Shown here piece after piece: positions 18,309 to 26,540 of a stretch of DNA of 64,000 bases. The DNA comes from JBBROS01 sp965217935. GTDB taxonomy: Bacteria > Pseudomonadota > Alphaproteobacteria > Acetobacterales > Acetobacteraceae. Every line of letters begins with the position of its first letter. Within the stretch, counting starts at the first letter, position 1. Location: positions 3,162,001 to 3,226,000 of the forward strand of contig OZ244581.1 of assembly GCA_965217935.1 (NCBI GenBank), written 5' to 3'. Both the position numbers and the translations under genes were made by a program. Below the pieces are notes generated by a model. The model was not told the DNA's origin. It ran no database searches and saw nothing but the letters and a program-made list of their open reading frames with translations.

Positions 18309-20417
18309 ATGGACACGTTTGTTACGCCCACTGCGGCCGCAACGCCTCAATATGGACTGCTCCGGCTCACGGCACTGACAAAGCTGCTTCGTCGGCACCT
18401 TTGGCTTATAGTGCTGCTAGCGGTTTGTGGCGGCGTAGGCGGGTTTCTCTACGCTCGCACATTGCCCAAAAGCTTCACCGCCTCAAGCGCGCTGACAGTT
18501 GAAGGAAATCAATTCGCAATCCCGGAATTGCAGGGCGCTCTGCGCAGCGACAGCGCGCCCGACCCGATGCCTTGGGTACGAACCGAAGTGCAGGCGCTTA
18601 CTGCCCGCCAAATCGTCATGCAGGTCGTTCATCATCTCGGCCTCGATACGGTTCGGGAATTCAACCCAGCACTACAGCCTCCAACCTTGATTGACCAAAT
18701 CAAAAGTGCAATCGGGCCGTTCTTGCCGAGCAAGTCCGGGCCTTCTGAGCCAACAGACCCTGACGATCCCGTCGTTGCGTCAGTGACAAAGGCCCTCGAT
18801 GTTTTCCAAGACAACAGAAGCCTTGTAATTACGGTATTCTTTACAGCTAAAGACCCGAATCTAGCTGCGAAAGTCGTGAATGACTTGATTGAGACATACA
18901 TTCAAACCCGCGCGAAACGTCGCGTCGCCGCGAATAAGGGCGCAAACACAGCTATTACGGAACGGATCGACCAAGTTCGAGATGACCTTAATAGAATTGA
19001 GTCACAGATGAGAGATCTCCGCAGCAAGAGCGAGATTGTCGGTCTTCGAGCGGGAAGCGTAGGTCAGCAACAGCTTGAGGAACTGACGACAGCTGCCGCT
19101 CGTGCAACCATCGAGAGATCTCAGCTGGAAGTAAATTATGAGCGCGCCGTAGCCGCCGCTAAACAGGGCTCGTCGGACGCGCTCGCAGCCGTTCTGAACT
19201 CCCCAACCGTCTCCCGTTTACGTGATCAAGAACAGACTGCGTCGCGTAGGGTAGCGGAGCTCTCCAGCAGGTATGGGCCTGGTTATCCCGGCATCCGGAG
19301 CGCAAATGCCGAACTCAGTTCGGCCCGCCGTGGCGTGCGAGAAGAAGCAGACAGAATTGTGTCCTCGCTAGGCGCGCAGTTGCGCGTAGCCCGCGAGCAA
19401 GAGGCCGACGTGAAGCGTCAGCTTGATATCGCACGGACAACAGGCGTCAAAGCTGAAAACGTCAGGGCTCAACTTGAACAATTGCAGCAAGAGGCAACCA
19501 CGCGCCGTAATCTATATCAAACGCTTCTCGAGCGAGCGCAGCAGACCGTTGTGCAGCCGCTAGGCTCAGAAACACCGGACGTCCGTATTCTAAGCGCAGC
19601 CGTTCCCCCGGGAATGCCCTCTGGCCCAAACATGAAACTTGCCGGGCTTATGGGCGGCGTCGGTGGAGCGCTCATCGGATGTCTTCTCTCACTGACCCGC
19701 TTGAGGAGTGCGAATGGATTTGACTCAGCGGCGGAAGTAACCGCCGCGACCGGCTTCCCGGTCGTGGCGACCTTTCAGCCGGGCTTTCTCAAGAGAGGTC
19801 GTGGGCTTCTGGCGCGCTTGCCAGTCGATGGCGACGATGCAGAGGCGCTGAGAACACTACGGAGCCGGCTGAGATTTGCTGGTCGCGGACTGGCGCCCCG
19901 AACTGTTGCGTTTGCTCCCGTGATGAAAAGCGACAGGGCCGCATTGCTTGCAGCGGGCCTAGCGCGGGCCGCGGCCCGTCAGGGTGAGCGCGTGCTCTTG
20001 ATTGGGACAGACATCGCGAACCCGCAATTGAAGCATTTACTTTGCCAGGAGAACAGCACGTCAGGCAATCTCCTCAGAGCTCTTTCTGGCGAAGATTGGC
20101 ATGAAACGATCACTGAGGACCGTCAGTCTGGATTAGACCTTCTGATTGCGGGGAGGGCGGATGCGAGCGCGGTATCTTTCCTGCAACGTCCTGAATTCCA
20201 GAACTTACTCGTCGAAGCTCGGGAAGAATACGACCTCATCGTGCTGGACGTGGCCGCAGTTGCCTCAGCGGACGCCATCTCGGTTGTTGAGAAAGTAGAC
20301 GTTGCTGTCCTGGTGATTGAAGGCAAGTTGATCCACCAAGCTGTCCACGACGCAGTCTCCCGGCTCGGGTCCGCCCATCGCACCCCGACCGTAGCGGTTT
20401 TGCTGTCCAGGTCATGA
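18309..20417 (+). CDS. Polysaccharide co-polymerase (Wzz/GumC type) with degenerate kinase domain
   Basis: A 702-residue chain-length determinant. The Wzz domain has a first membrane helix (about residues 32-50, LWLIVLLAVCGGVGGFLYA), a large periplasmic part with coiled coils (about 215-400, ending LEQLQQEATTRRNLYQTLLE) and a second helix near 445-460. The proline-rich LSAAVPPGMPSGPN motif precedes that helix. The cytoplasmic part resembles a BY-kinase: EALRTLRSRLRFAGR, LLIGTDIANPQL in place of Walker A', and YDLIVLDVAAVASADAI in place of Walker B. The P-loop position reads APVMKSDRAALLA with no GxxGxGK, and the C-terminus has no tyrosine cluster. It overlaps the next gene by 4 bp. Confidence 0.88.
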   Translation: MDTFVTPTAAATPQYGLLRLTALTKLLRRHLWLIVLLAVCGGVGGFLYARTLPKSFTASSALTVEGNQFAIPELQGALRSDSAPDPMPWVRTEVQALTARQIVMQVVHHLGLDTVREFNPALQPPTLIDQIKSAIGPFLPSKSGPSEPTDPDDPVVASVTKALDVFQDNRSLVITVFFTAKDPNLAAKVVNDLIETYIQTRAKRRVAANKGANTAITERIDQVRDDLNRIESQMRDLRSKSEIVGLRAGSVGQQQLEELTTAAARATIERSQLEVNYERAVAAAKQGSSDALAAVLNSPTVSRLRDQEQTASRRVAELSSRYGPGYPGIRSANAELSSARRGVREEADRIVSSLGAQLRVAREQEADVKRQLDIARTTGVKAENVRAQLEQLQQEATTRRNLYQTLLERAQQTVVQPLGSETPDVRILSAAVPPGMPSGPNMKLAGLMGGVGGALIGCLLSLTRLRSANGFDSAAEVTAATGFPVVATFQPGFLKRGRGLLARLPVDGDDAEALRTLRSRLRFAGRGLAPRTVAFAPVMKSDRAALLAAGLARAAARQGERVLLIGTDIANPQLKHLLCQENSTSGNLLRALSGEDWHETITEDRQSGLDLLIAGRADASAVSFLQRPEFQNLLVEAREEYDLIVLDVAAVASADAISVVEKVDVAVLVIEGKLIHQAVHDAVSRLGSAHRTPTVAVLLSRS

Positions 20418-21598
20418 TCAGTCCGACGGTCGCGCTCGTTGGCCTCTCTGCCGTTCTTTTCGCCTTAGCAGTCCATCCGTTCACCACTTATCCCCTGAGC
20501 TTAAGTCTAATTGCTCGCTTGCGCCCTTGCCCGATACGACCGGGTAGCGGCCCTAGATCGGTTGCTCTATGCGTTTGCGCCTATAACGAAGGGCAAGTCA
20601 TTCGTGACAAGATCATAAACATGCTTGAACTTCGAGAAGCTTTTCCAACTCTAGAACTTCTTATCTACATTGATGCTGCTACGGATAACACCGCCAACAT
20701 CGTTCAGGAGTTTAGGGACTCGCTTACATACGTTGTCGGCGACGCGAGACATGGCAAAACATTTGGCATGAATACATTGCTCAGTCATACGTCGGCAGAA
20801 GTCATTGTTTTTAGCGACGCGAATGTAATCTTTGATCGAGATGCTATCGGTCGGCTCATAAAACCTTTTGAGGACATCACTGTTGGCGCAGTCTGCGGTC
20901 ATCTCATCTATTTGGCAAATACTACCAGTGCTACTGCTCAGGCAGGCTCAATGTATTGGCGGCTTGAGGAGAAGATTAAGTCACTTGAAAGCGATACTGG
21001 ATCAGTCATTGGGGCAGACGGCTCAATCTTTGCAATCCGTCGAAATTTACATCGACCGCCACCCCCCGATCTCATAGACGATATGTTTGTATCGTTATCG
21101 ATCCTTGTGATGGGATATCGCGTGGTGCGAGTAAGCGATGCTTACGCTTATGAGGAGTCAGCTTCACGCGCCAGCGAAGAGTTCAGTCGCAAAATCCGTA
21201 TAGCCTGCCAAGCGTTCAATGTTCACCGGATCTTACGACATCGTCTAAGAAAAATGAAGATTTTAGACCGATATAAATACTTTTCCCACAAGTTGCTACG
21301 TTGGTTCACAATTTACTTTCTTGTGGGCAGCCTTGTCTGTCTTTCACTGAGCGCTTTTATTCATAGAAGTGCGATGCTGAAATATTCCTTCTCGATTTTT
21401 ATAATATTCTTTCTATTTCTATCGACTTGCTTTCCAGGCGAAAGGGCGGCAAAACTGCGCGATATTTTCAGAGCGTTCGTTGCAACTGGCATTGGTATCT
21501 GGAAATCTCTTGCTGGCGAACGCTTCCAGACGTGGAGTCCGCCTGCTTCTACCCGGGGTAAGAATACGAAGGCCAGTAACCACAACGAGAGTATCTAA
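20414..21598 (+). CDS. Membrane glycosyltransferase family 2
   Basis: A 394-residue GT2 enzyme, start overlapping the previous stop (ATGA). An N-terminal hydrophobic helix (about residues 5-30) is followed by the GT-A fold: SVALCVCAYNEGQVIRDKI, the donor Asp region LLIYIDAATDNTANI, HGKTFGMNTLLSHT, and the DxD-like FSDANVIFD. The acceptor region is GADGSIFAIRR and IDDMFVSLSILVMGYRV. A Q/RxxRW-like spot is degenerate (KIRIACQAF). Two C-terminal membrane helices (about 300-320 and 325-345) anchor it. It probably adds a repeat-unit sugar or acts as a processive transferase. Base composition is AT-richer than the flanking chromosome. Confidence 0.85.
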   Translation: MISPTVALVGLSAVLFALAVHPFTTYPLSLSLIARLRPCPIRPGSGPRSVALCVCAYNEGQVIRDKIINMLELREAFPTLELLIYIDAATDNTANIVQEFRDSLTYVVGDARHGKTFGMNTLLSHTSAEVIVFSDANVIFDRDAIGRLIKPFEDITVGAVCGHLIYLANTTSATAQAGSMYWRLEEKIKSLESDTGSVIGADGSIFAIRRNLHRPPPPDLIDDMFVSLSILVMGYRVVRVSDAYAYEESASRASEEFSRKIRIACQAFNVHRILRHRLRKMKILDRYKYFSHKLLRWFTIYFLVGSLVCLSLSAFIHRSAMLKYSFSIFIIFFLFLSTCFPGERAAKLRDIFRAFVATGIGIWKSLAGERFQTWSPPASTRGKNTKASNHNESI

Positions 21599-21600
21599 CT

Positions 21601-22761
21601 TTGCGCGTCTCTATGATCGATCCATCGTTGTTCACCTTGCCTTACGACAACGCTCTAGCAACAGGGCTGATAGCGCTTGGTCATAATGTCAAACTATATG
21701 GTAGAAAAACTGGGCCAGATGACAACGATCTAGGGAACGTCGAATTAGTTCCTCTTTTTTATGATGCAACCAATAGGCTCTCCAAAACTCCCATACCAAG
21801 GCCTTTGAGGCTTGCATTCAAGGGTATTGACCATCTTTGGTCGATGGCTAGACTTTTGCGTTTGTTACGCAAGAATCGGCCTGATATTATTCACTTTCAA
21901 TGGCTTCCTTTACCTCTTGGTGATCGTTGGTTGCTTTCGCAATTTCGTAAAATGGCACCGGTGGTCTTAACAGTTCATGACACCAATCCTTTCAACGGAG
22001 ATCCATCGGCAAGCATTCAGTCACGTGGAATATCTGCATGCTTTACTAATGTTGATCGGTTGATTGTTCATACTAAACAAGGGGTGAATAGACTGATGGC
22101 CTCTGGTGTGCCTGCTGACAAAATAGTAGTTTTCCCGCATGGCCGATCGTTTGACTCGCTACTGGGGTCCAGTCCTGATCCAATGGATGGTATACTAACA
22201 TTTGTTTTATTTGGTAAGATCAAGCCGTATAAAGGCGTCGATGTGCTTATTGAAGCTTTTTCTCGAATGCCCAAAAACTTGCAGCAACAAGCTCGTGTAC
22301 GGATCATTGGAAAACCTTACATGGACATGTCAGGTTTCTATAAAGCGATTCAAGCAAATGCGATGCAGGATCGCATATCGATAGAGCCAGGCTTTATACC
22401 AGACTCTGAAATACCGAATTTATTTGGGCAAGGCGTCGTGTGTGTGTTTCCGTATCGCGAGTTGGAAACTAGCGGCGTGCTATCACAGGCCCTTGCGTTT
22501 GGCCGACCAATTATAGCGTCTAAGGTAGGAGTATTCGCAGAGACGCTTCAAGACGGCCTACACGGCCATCTTGTACTGCCTGGTAGTGTTAATGAACTAA
22601 CACTTGCAATGAATCATATGGTTGCGGATAGAAAATTCGCAAGTGCTTGCTCTTCGGCAAATATCAACTTAAATATTAATTCAGATGACTGGATTACCGT
22701 GGCAAGAAAAACGGCCGAACTCTATAATGACTGTAGTTCCTCATGGAAAATCTGTGCTTAA
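21601..22761 (+). CDS. Glycosyltransferase family 4 (GT-B)
   Basis: A 386-residue retaining glycosyltransferase. The chosen start is TTG at 21601, two bases after the previous stop, because the family N-terminus (MRVSMIDPSLFTLPYD) begins there. The GT-B acceptor domain has PDIIHFQWLPLPLGDRW and VLTVHDTNPF. The donor domain has FVLFGKIKPYKGVDVLIEAF, VRIIGKPY and IPDSEIPNLFGQGVVCVFPY, then the E-x7-E-type segment LETSGVLSQALAFGRPIIAS. It is the last recognisable gene of the operon. No flippase, polymerase or export gene follows; transposon debris starts about 70 bp later. Confidence 0.85.
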   Translation: MRVSMIDPSLFTLPYDNALATGLIALGHNVKLYGRKTGPDDNDLGNVELVPLFYDATNRLSKTPIPRPLRLAFKGIDHLWSMARLLRLLRKNRPDIIHFQWLPLPLGDRWLLSQFRKMAPVVLTVHDTNPFNGDPSASIQSRGISACFTNVDRLIVHTKQGVNRLMASGVPADKIVVFPHGRSFDSLLGSSPDPMDGILTFVLFGKIKPYKGVDVLIEAFSRMPKNLQQQARVRIIGKPYMDMSGFYKAIQANAMQDRISIEPGFIPDSEIPNLFGQGVVCVFPYRELETSGVLSQALAFGRPIIASKVGVFAETLQDGLHGHLVLPGSVNELTLAMNHMVADRKFASACSSANINLNINSDDWITVARKTAELYNDCSSSWKICA

Positions 22762-22830
22762 TATTTTTTTGAGTAGCCCAATAAGATCACGAGTGTAAGT
22801 GAACATGTAACCGGGCAGAAATCCGGGCGA

Positions 22831-23107
22831 TCAAACTGCGGTTGCGGCCTTACGGACAAGGTCGGGAAGCGGCGGGACGGTGATGGCGCCCCGGAACGTG
22901 CAGGTGGTCGCCGAGGTAGCGGAAGAACGACACTCCAAAGCTTGCTTCAGGTCTTCATCAGGCCAAGCAGGACGTCGCGCGCGATGTGTCCTGCCGTGCT
23001 CATGGTCTCGCCGGAGATCTTGCGCTTGGTCACGCAGGTGCGCGTGTCGTTCTCCGACCCGTTGACGCGCAACGGGATCTCGGGACGCTCGAATACGCGG
23101 TAAACGT
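22831..23107 (-). pseudogene. Transposase C-terminal remnant
   Basis: Reading leftward: VYRVFERPEIPLRVNGSEND, then TRTCVTKRKISGETMS, HIARDVLLGLMKT, and after a TGA and a frameshift LGVSFFRYLGDHLHVPG, then ITVPPLPDLVRKAATA and stop. This is the C-terminal signature (SEND.R..V.KRKISG ... LGL.KTC.KLGV.F..YLG) of a large transposase common in Rhodospirillales, whose IS family I cannot name with certainty. Part of the N-terminal half of the same kind of protein is found at 40116-40655. Confidence 0.62.
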
Positions 23108-23157
23108 CTGCTGATGGCCGCCTCAGAGGACCGGGCTGGCTTGTTTTCTATTGCTGC

Positions 23158-23766
23158 ATGGAAAAGAGCAACACGTCGGCCGATGTGGCTGCCGCTGTGG
23201 CAGCCACGGAGACACAGATTGAGATCGTCGGCGAGCGGCGGCGGATGCGTGATGCGGCGTTCCGGGCGTGGGTGGTCGAGGCGTGCCTGGCGCCCGGCGC
23301 ACGGGTGCCGGAGTTGGCGCGCCGGTTCGGCACTTGCACCAGCTTGATTGATCGCTGGCGCCGTGCTGCCTTGGAGGAAGCGGCGGCCCAACCTTGCGCC
23401 GCCGCACCGGCATTGCCGGACAAGGCGCGGGGTGCGGAGACGCCGCTCGGGTTCGTGCCGGTCGGCGTGCTGGGCCGCGCGGAGGATGGCGGGCCTGCCC
23501 TGATCGCTCATCCGGCGCCGGCCGTAACGGCGGCGCCATTGCCTGGCCATGTGCCGCGGCCATCCCTGGCGGTGGAGGACCGTGCGGGCATGATCGAGAT
23601 CGATTTGGCCTGCGGCGCGCGGCTGCGGGTGGACGCGTTCGTCAACGAGCGCGCGTTGCGCCGCGTGCTGGCGGCGCTGCGGATGGAGGGACGTCGTGAT
23701 CCAGGCGGCGCCCGGGACCAAGGCATATCTGGCCTGCCGTCCGGTCAGCATGCGCGACGGATTTGA
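23158..23766 (+). CDS. tnpA: IS66-family accessory protein TnpA
   Basis: The N-terminal half has an IS3/IS911-type helix-turn-helix: RRMRDAAFRAWVVEACLAPG, VPELARRFGTCTSLIDRWRR. The C-terminal half has the IS66 TnpA tail: IEIDLACGARLRVDAFVNER and ALRRVLAALRME. The expected stop after that tail is missing, so the frame runs 70 bases into tnpB. This may be a small indel at the end of the gene. The element is incomplete downstream. Confidence 0.75.
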   Translation: MEKSNTSADVAAAVAATETQIEIVGERRRMRDAAFRAWVVEACLAPGARVPELARRFGTCTSLIDRWRRAALEEAAAQPCAAAPALPDKARGAETPLGFVPVGVLGRAEDGGPALIAHPAPAVTAAPLPGHVPRPSLAVEDRAGMIEIDLACGARLRVDAFVNERALRRVLAALRMEGRRDPGGARDQGISGLPSGQHARRI

Positions 23767-24049
23767 CGGGCTGGCGGCGCAAGTGGCGCAGGTCTTGGTG
23801 AGCGACCCGTTCAGCGGGCATCTGTTCCTGTTTCGCAGCAAAAAGGCCGACTATTTGAAATGCCTCTACTGGGACGGAACCGGGCTGTGCCTGGCAGCCC
23901 CGCGGCTGGAGGCGGGCCGGTTCGTTTGGCCGCCGATCGTCGATGGCGCGATGGCGCTGACGCCGGCGCAGTTGGGCCTGCTGATCGAGGCGATGGACTG
24001 GCGGCGCATGGTGGCGCCCGAGCCGCCGCGCACGCCCGTGGCGGTCTGA
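23696..24049 (+). CDS. tnpB: IS66-family Orf2 protein TnpB
   Basis: A 117-residue IS66 TnpB starting at GTG 23696. The family signature is complete: TKAYLACRPVSMRDGFDGLA, PFSGHLFLFRSKKADYLKCL, YWDGTGLCLAAPRLEAGRFV and LTPAQLGLLIEAMDWRR. It is needed for IS66 transposition, with unknown biochemistry. It overlaps tnpA and precedes a truncated tnpC. Confidence 0.9.
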   Translation: MIQAAPGTKAYLACRPVSMRDGFDGLAAQVAQVLVSDPFSGHLFLFRSKKADYLKCLYWDGTGLCLAAPRLEAGRFVWPPIVDGAMALTPAQLGLLIEAMDWRRMVAPEPPRTPVAV

Positions 24050-24119
24050 TGTCGCCTGAGTTCGGGAGCAGTCAAAGGAAACGCTGTCAGTCCAGACCGG
24101 GCTTTGGTACGATCAGGCC

Positions 24120-24218
24120 ATGTCCTTGGCGACCGCTCCTCTGCCCACCGACCCGGAAGCGTTGCGGCAGTTCGCGGCCGGCCTGCAAGCCGAGCTGGCG
24201 CGCAAGGAGATCGAGATC
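24120..24218 (+). pseudogene. tnpC: IS66-family transposase TnpC, N-terminal fragment
   Basis: From ATG 24120 the first ~33 residues match a TnpC beginning (LPTDPEALRQFAAGLQAELA, RKEIEI). The sequence then departs and stops at a TGA. The transposase body is absent, so the IS66 element is dead. Confidence 0.65.
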
Positions 24219-24546
24219 ACGGCCAACGCCGCCGACCCGCCATCGCAACAATCCTCTCAATCCGTGTTGCGATGACCGGTCGAAACCGCCCCTTCTCATC
24301 CTGTTCGTCGCAGTCTCCGTGCTGACGACGGGCGCCGAACTGGCCTTGCGGGCTCGCCAGGCTGCCCACGCGATACATCACCGTGACGCCGTGCCGTCCG
24401 GGCTTCACCGGAGCCGTGTCGCTGACTGAGCATCAGCGGGCGGCCGACTACGAAAGCGCCCGGCTTATCGCGCTACAGTCGACCGAGCTGGCGGCGTTGC
24501 GGGAGCCCTACATCGAGACCTGCACCGACCTGTCCGGCACCGACTG
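24219..24546 (+). other. Unidentified coding remnant
   Basis: No named family was recognised. One frame reads ARLPTRYITVTPCRPGFTGA, then VSLTEHQRAADYESARLIAL, QSTELAALREPYIETCTDLS and GTD before a TGA at 24545-24547. The codon pattern and amphipathic helix look like a real C-terminus of a small protein, but no start is visible and a stop lies upstream in the frame. It sits between the IS66 remnant and the cupin fragment. Confidence 0.35.
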
Positions 24547-24599
24547 ATGCATATTCGAGAGCAGCTTCCCAACCGGCAAGATGGGCGACCTCTATCCGC

Positions 24600-24800
24600 T
24601 TATAAAGGGAATAGTGGCGGCAACTCTTTGTCAGCTATGACAACTGGCTGTGCGTCGATCAGCATGAATACAGTCACCGCAGGGACGGCGCCGCGGTTGA
24701 CCCAAGCGTGCGTGCAGCCACGGAGGACGACGCTGTCACCCGCTCTCAAATGGACTACATGGCCGTCGTCCAGCTCCAAATCAATCTCGCCACTCAGGTC
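24600..24800 (-). pseudogene. Cupin-domain protein, C-terminal fragment
   Basis: Reading leftward from the IS3 end: DLSGEIDLELDDGHVVHLRA, GDSVVLRGCTHAWVNRG, VPAVTVFMLIDAQPVV. This is the second half of a small cupin (motif 2 G(D)xxxxxxxxxHxxxN: GDSVVLRGCTHAWVNRG). The N-terminal half is gone; the IS3 copy starts at 24801. On the other side of that IS lies an unrelated gene. Confidence 0.72.
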
Positions 24801-24850
24801 TGAACCGCCCCGGGTTTGCCGAAGGCTCCAACCGTTGAGAGGATGGAGCC

Positions 24851-25180
24851 ATGAGCAAGTCAACAACAAACAAGTTTTCAGAGGAGGTCCGCGCGCGTGC
24901 CGTGCGGATGGTGTCTGAGCATGGAGGCGAACATGCGTCGCAGTGGGCGGCGATTGGCTCGATTGCGACCAAGATTGGCTGCCGGGCCGAGACGCTGCGC
25001 CGGTGGGTGCGCCAAGCCGAACGTGACCAGGGCTTGCGGGGTGGCCCGACAACTGCGGAGCAGGAGCGGCTTCGCGCGCTGGAGCGAGAAGTTCGCGAGC
25101 TGCGCCAGGCCAATGAGATGCTGCGCAAGGCGTCAGCGTATTTTGCCCAGGCGGAGCTCGACCGCCCCTTCAAGCGATAA
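24851..25180 (+). CDS. IS3-family transposase orfA (copy 2)
   Basis: Identical in sequence to the 109-residue OrfA of copy 1: a helix-turn-helix (IATKIGCRAETLRRWVRQA) and a coiled coil (LEREVRELRQANEMLRK). The stop TAA at 25178-25180 lies within the orfB entry region, as expected for frameshifting. Confidence 0.92.
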   Translation: MSKSTTNKFSEEVRARAVRMVSEHGGEHASQWAAIGSIATKIGCRAETLRRWVRQAERDQGLRGGPTTAEQERLRALEREVRELRQANEMLRKASAYFAQAELDRPFKR

Positions 25181-26100
25181 TCGCCTTTATCGACGAGCAC
25201 CGGGAGGTTCACGGGGTCGAGCCGATCTGCAAGGTCCTGCCGATCGCTCCGTCAACTTACCGCGCCCATGCCGCCCGGCAGGCTGATCCTGCCAAGCAGT
25301 CGACGCGAATGAGGAGCGACGCGGCGCTGATGGTTGAGATCCGCCGCGTGTTCGAAGCGAACTTCTGCGTCTACGGCGTTCGCAAAGTGTGGCGGCAGCT
25401 CCGCCGCGAGGGCATCAGGGCCGCCCGCTGCACGGTGGCGCGGCTGATGCGCGCCATGGGGCTGCAGGGCGTCGTGCGAGGCCGGAAAATCCGCACCACC
25501 GTCCCTGATCCGGCCGCCGTCTGCCCGCTTGATCGGGTTAACCGGCAGTTCAAGGCGCCAAGGCCGAACGCCTTGTGGGTCTCGGATTTCACCTATGTCG
25601 CGACCTGGGCGGGCTTGGTCTACGTGGCGTTCGTTATCGATGTCTTCGCCCGCCGCATCGTCGGCTGGCGGGTGTCCCGAACTGCTCATGCCGGCTCTCG
25701 GCTTCGCCGAACCGCCGTGCTCGACGCGCTGGAGCAGGCGCTGCACGAACGTCGGCCCATCCAAGGCGGCGGCCTCGTGCATCATAGCGACAGGGGATCG
25801 CAATATCTCGCGCTGCGCTACACCGAGCGTCTGGCCGCGGCGGGCATCGAGCCCTTTGTGGGCAGCGTCGGCGACAGCTGCGATAACGCTCTCGCCGAAA
25901 CGGTGAACGGCTTATTCAAAGCCGAGGTGATCCACCGATGCGGACCCTGGCGATCCTTTGAGGCCGTCGAATACGCCACCCTCGAATGGGTGGACTGGTA
26001 CAGCAACCGGCGGCTGCTTGAGCCGATCGGCAATCTCCCGCCCGCCGAAGCTGAGGCGGCCTACTACGCCGAGCTTGAGGCTAGGCCAATGGCAGCGTAG
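25171..26100 (+). CDS. IS3-family transposase orfB (copy 2)
   Basis: The integrase subunit is identical to copy 1, in the -1 frame relative to orfA. It opens with AIIAFIDEHREVHGVEPICK and carries the complete D, D, E set (LWVSDFTYVA, HHSDRGSQYLAL, CDNALAETVNGLF). An internal ATG at 25309 could start a shorter protein, but the conserved IS3 N-terminal region lies upstream of it, so the fusion product is the likely active form. Confidence 0.9.
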   Translation, partial: QAIIAFIDEHREVHGVEPICKVLPIAPSTYRAHAARQADPAKQSTRMRSDAALMVEIRRVFEANFCVYGVRKVWRQLRREGIRAARCTVARLMRAMGLQGVVRGRKIRTTVPDPAAVCPLDRVNRQFKAPRPNALWVSDFTYVATWAGLVYVAFVIDVFARRIVGWRVSRTAHAGSRLRRTAVLDALEQALHERRPIQGGGLVHHSDRGSQYLALRYTERLAAAGIEPFVGSVGDSCDNALAETVNGLFKAEVIHRCGPWRSFEAVEYATLEWVDWYSNRRLLEPIGNLPPAEAEAAYYAELEARPMAA

Positions 26101-26141
26101 GACTCACATAAACCAGCCTCCGGCAAACCCAGGGCGGTTCA

Positions 26142-26319
26142 CTCCGTCCGGGGCTGACCGCAGCGCCCACTCGACCTCGTCCAACGAGAGCGAGACCGAG
26201 GCCACGCGGACGATCGCTTCATGGTCGGAGGGCGCCGGAGCCGGCGCCTCATGCAGCGCCAGGCAAGTCGACGCTGTGCGGTCAACCACTAATGCCAGTA
26301 TGGTGGGCGGGATTGCCAA
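26142..26319 (-). pseudogene. Zinc-type alcohol dehydrogenase/quinone reductase, N-terminal fragment
   Basis: From ATG 26319 leftward: ILALVVDRTASTCLALHEAP, HEAIVRVASVSLSLDEVEWA. This is the start of a medium-chain dehydrogenase (the VRVxxVSLS.D strand region). After about 59 residues it runs into the IS3 end. No catalytic domain or Rossmann fold remains. Confidence 0.6.
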
Positions 26320-26540
26320 CGGTCTAGCAATTCCTGATCAGGACAGGTCAGCATCGGGGATGGAAGCCAGGGCTGCGATAGTAGGCCGCCGAGAACCCTA
26401 CCGTATTCGCGATTTTCGCACGAATTTCGATTTCCCAGCGTCAAGTTCGGCCGTGCTTACCCGCGGGACCGGCGCGTGCTGCAGAGCAGTGCTGCTCCAT
26501 GGCGCCGTCATCACCCACAAACAAAGCGTTCCGGCATGTT
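26320..26540. other. Intergenic region with a 12-bp palindrome
   Basis: No gene was recognised. TCCTGATCAGGA at 26332-26343 is a perfect palindrome lying 13 bases upstream of the truncated dehydrogenase start, where an operator would be expected. It is short enough to be chance. Confidence 0.35.

Larger units (their letters stand above)
24801..26141 (+). mobile_element. IS3-family element, copy 2 (1341 bp)
   Basis: It has the same length and terminal repeats as copy 1 (TGAACCGCCCCGGGTTTGCC left; the right end has one difference, CCCAGGG for CCCGGGG) but the opposite orientation. The flanking triplets differ (GTC left, CTC right), so there is no target duplication. The genes on the two sides are unrelated, which points to a deletion or recombination between two former copies. 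Confidence 0.92.

Noticed and set aside
22831..23841. A 336-codon minus-strand frame across the IS66 tnpA gene
   Set aside because: Only its last ~35 codons carry real homology (the transposase tail at 22831); the rest is antisense to tnpA.
5725..26141. A past inversion between the two oppositely oriented IS3 copies
   Set aside because: Copy 1 keeps a perfect CAG duplication and restores IS630 continuity, so its flanks have not been exchanged with those of copy 2.
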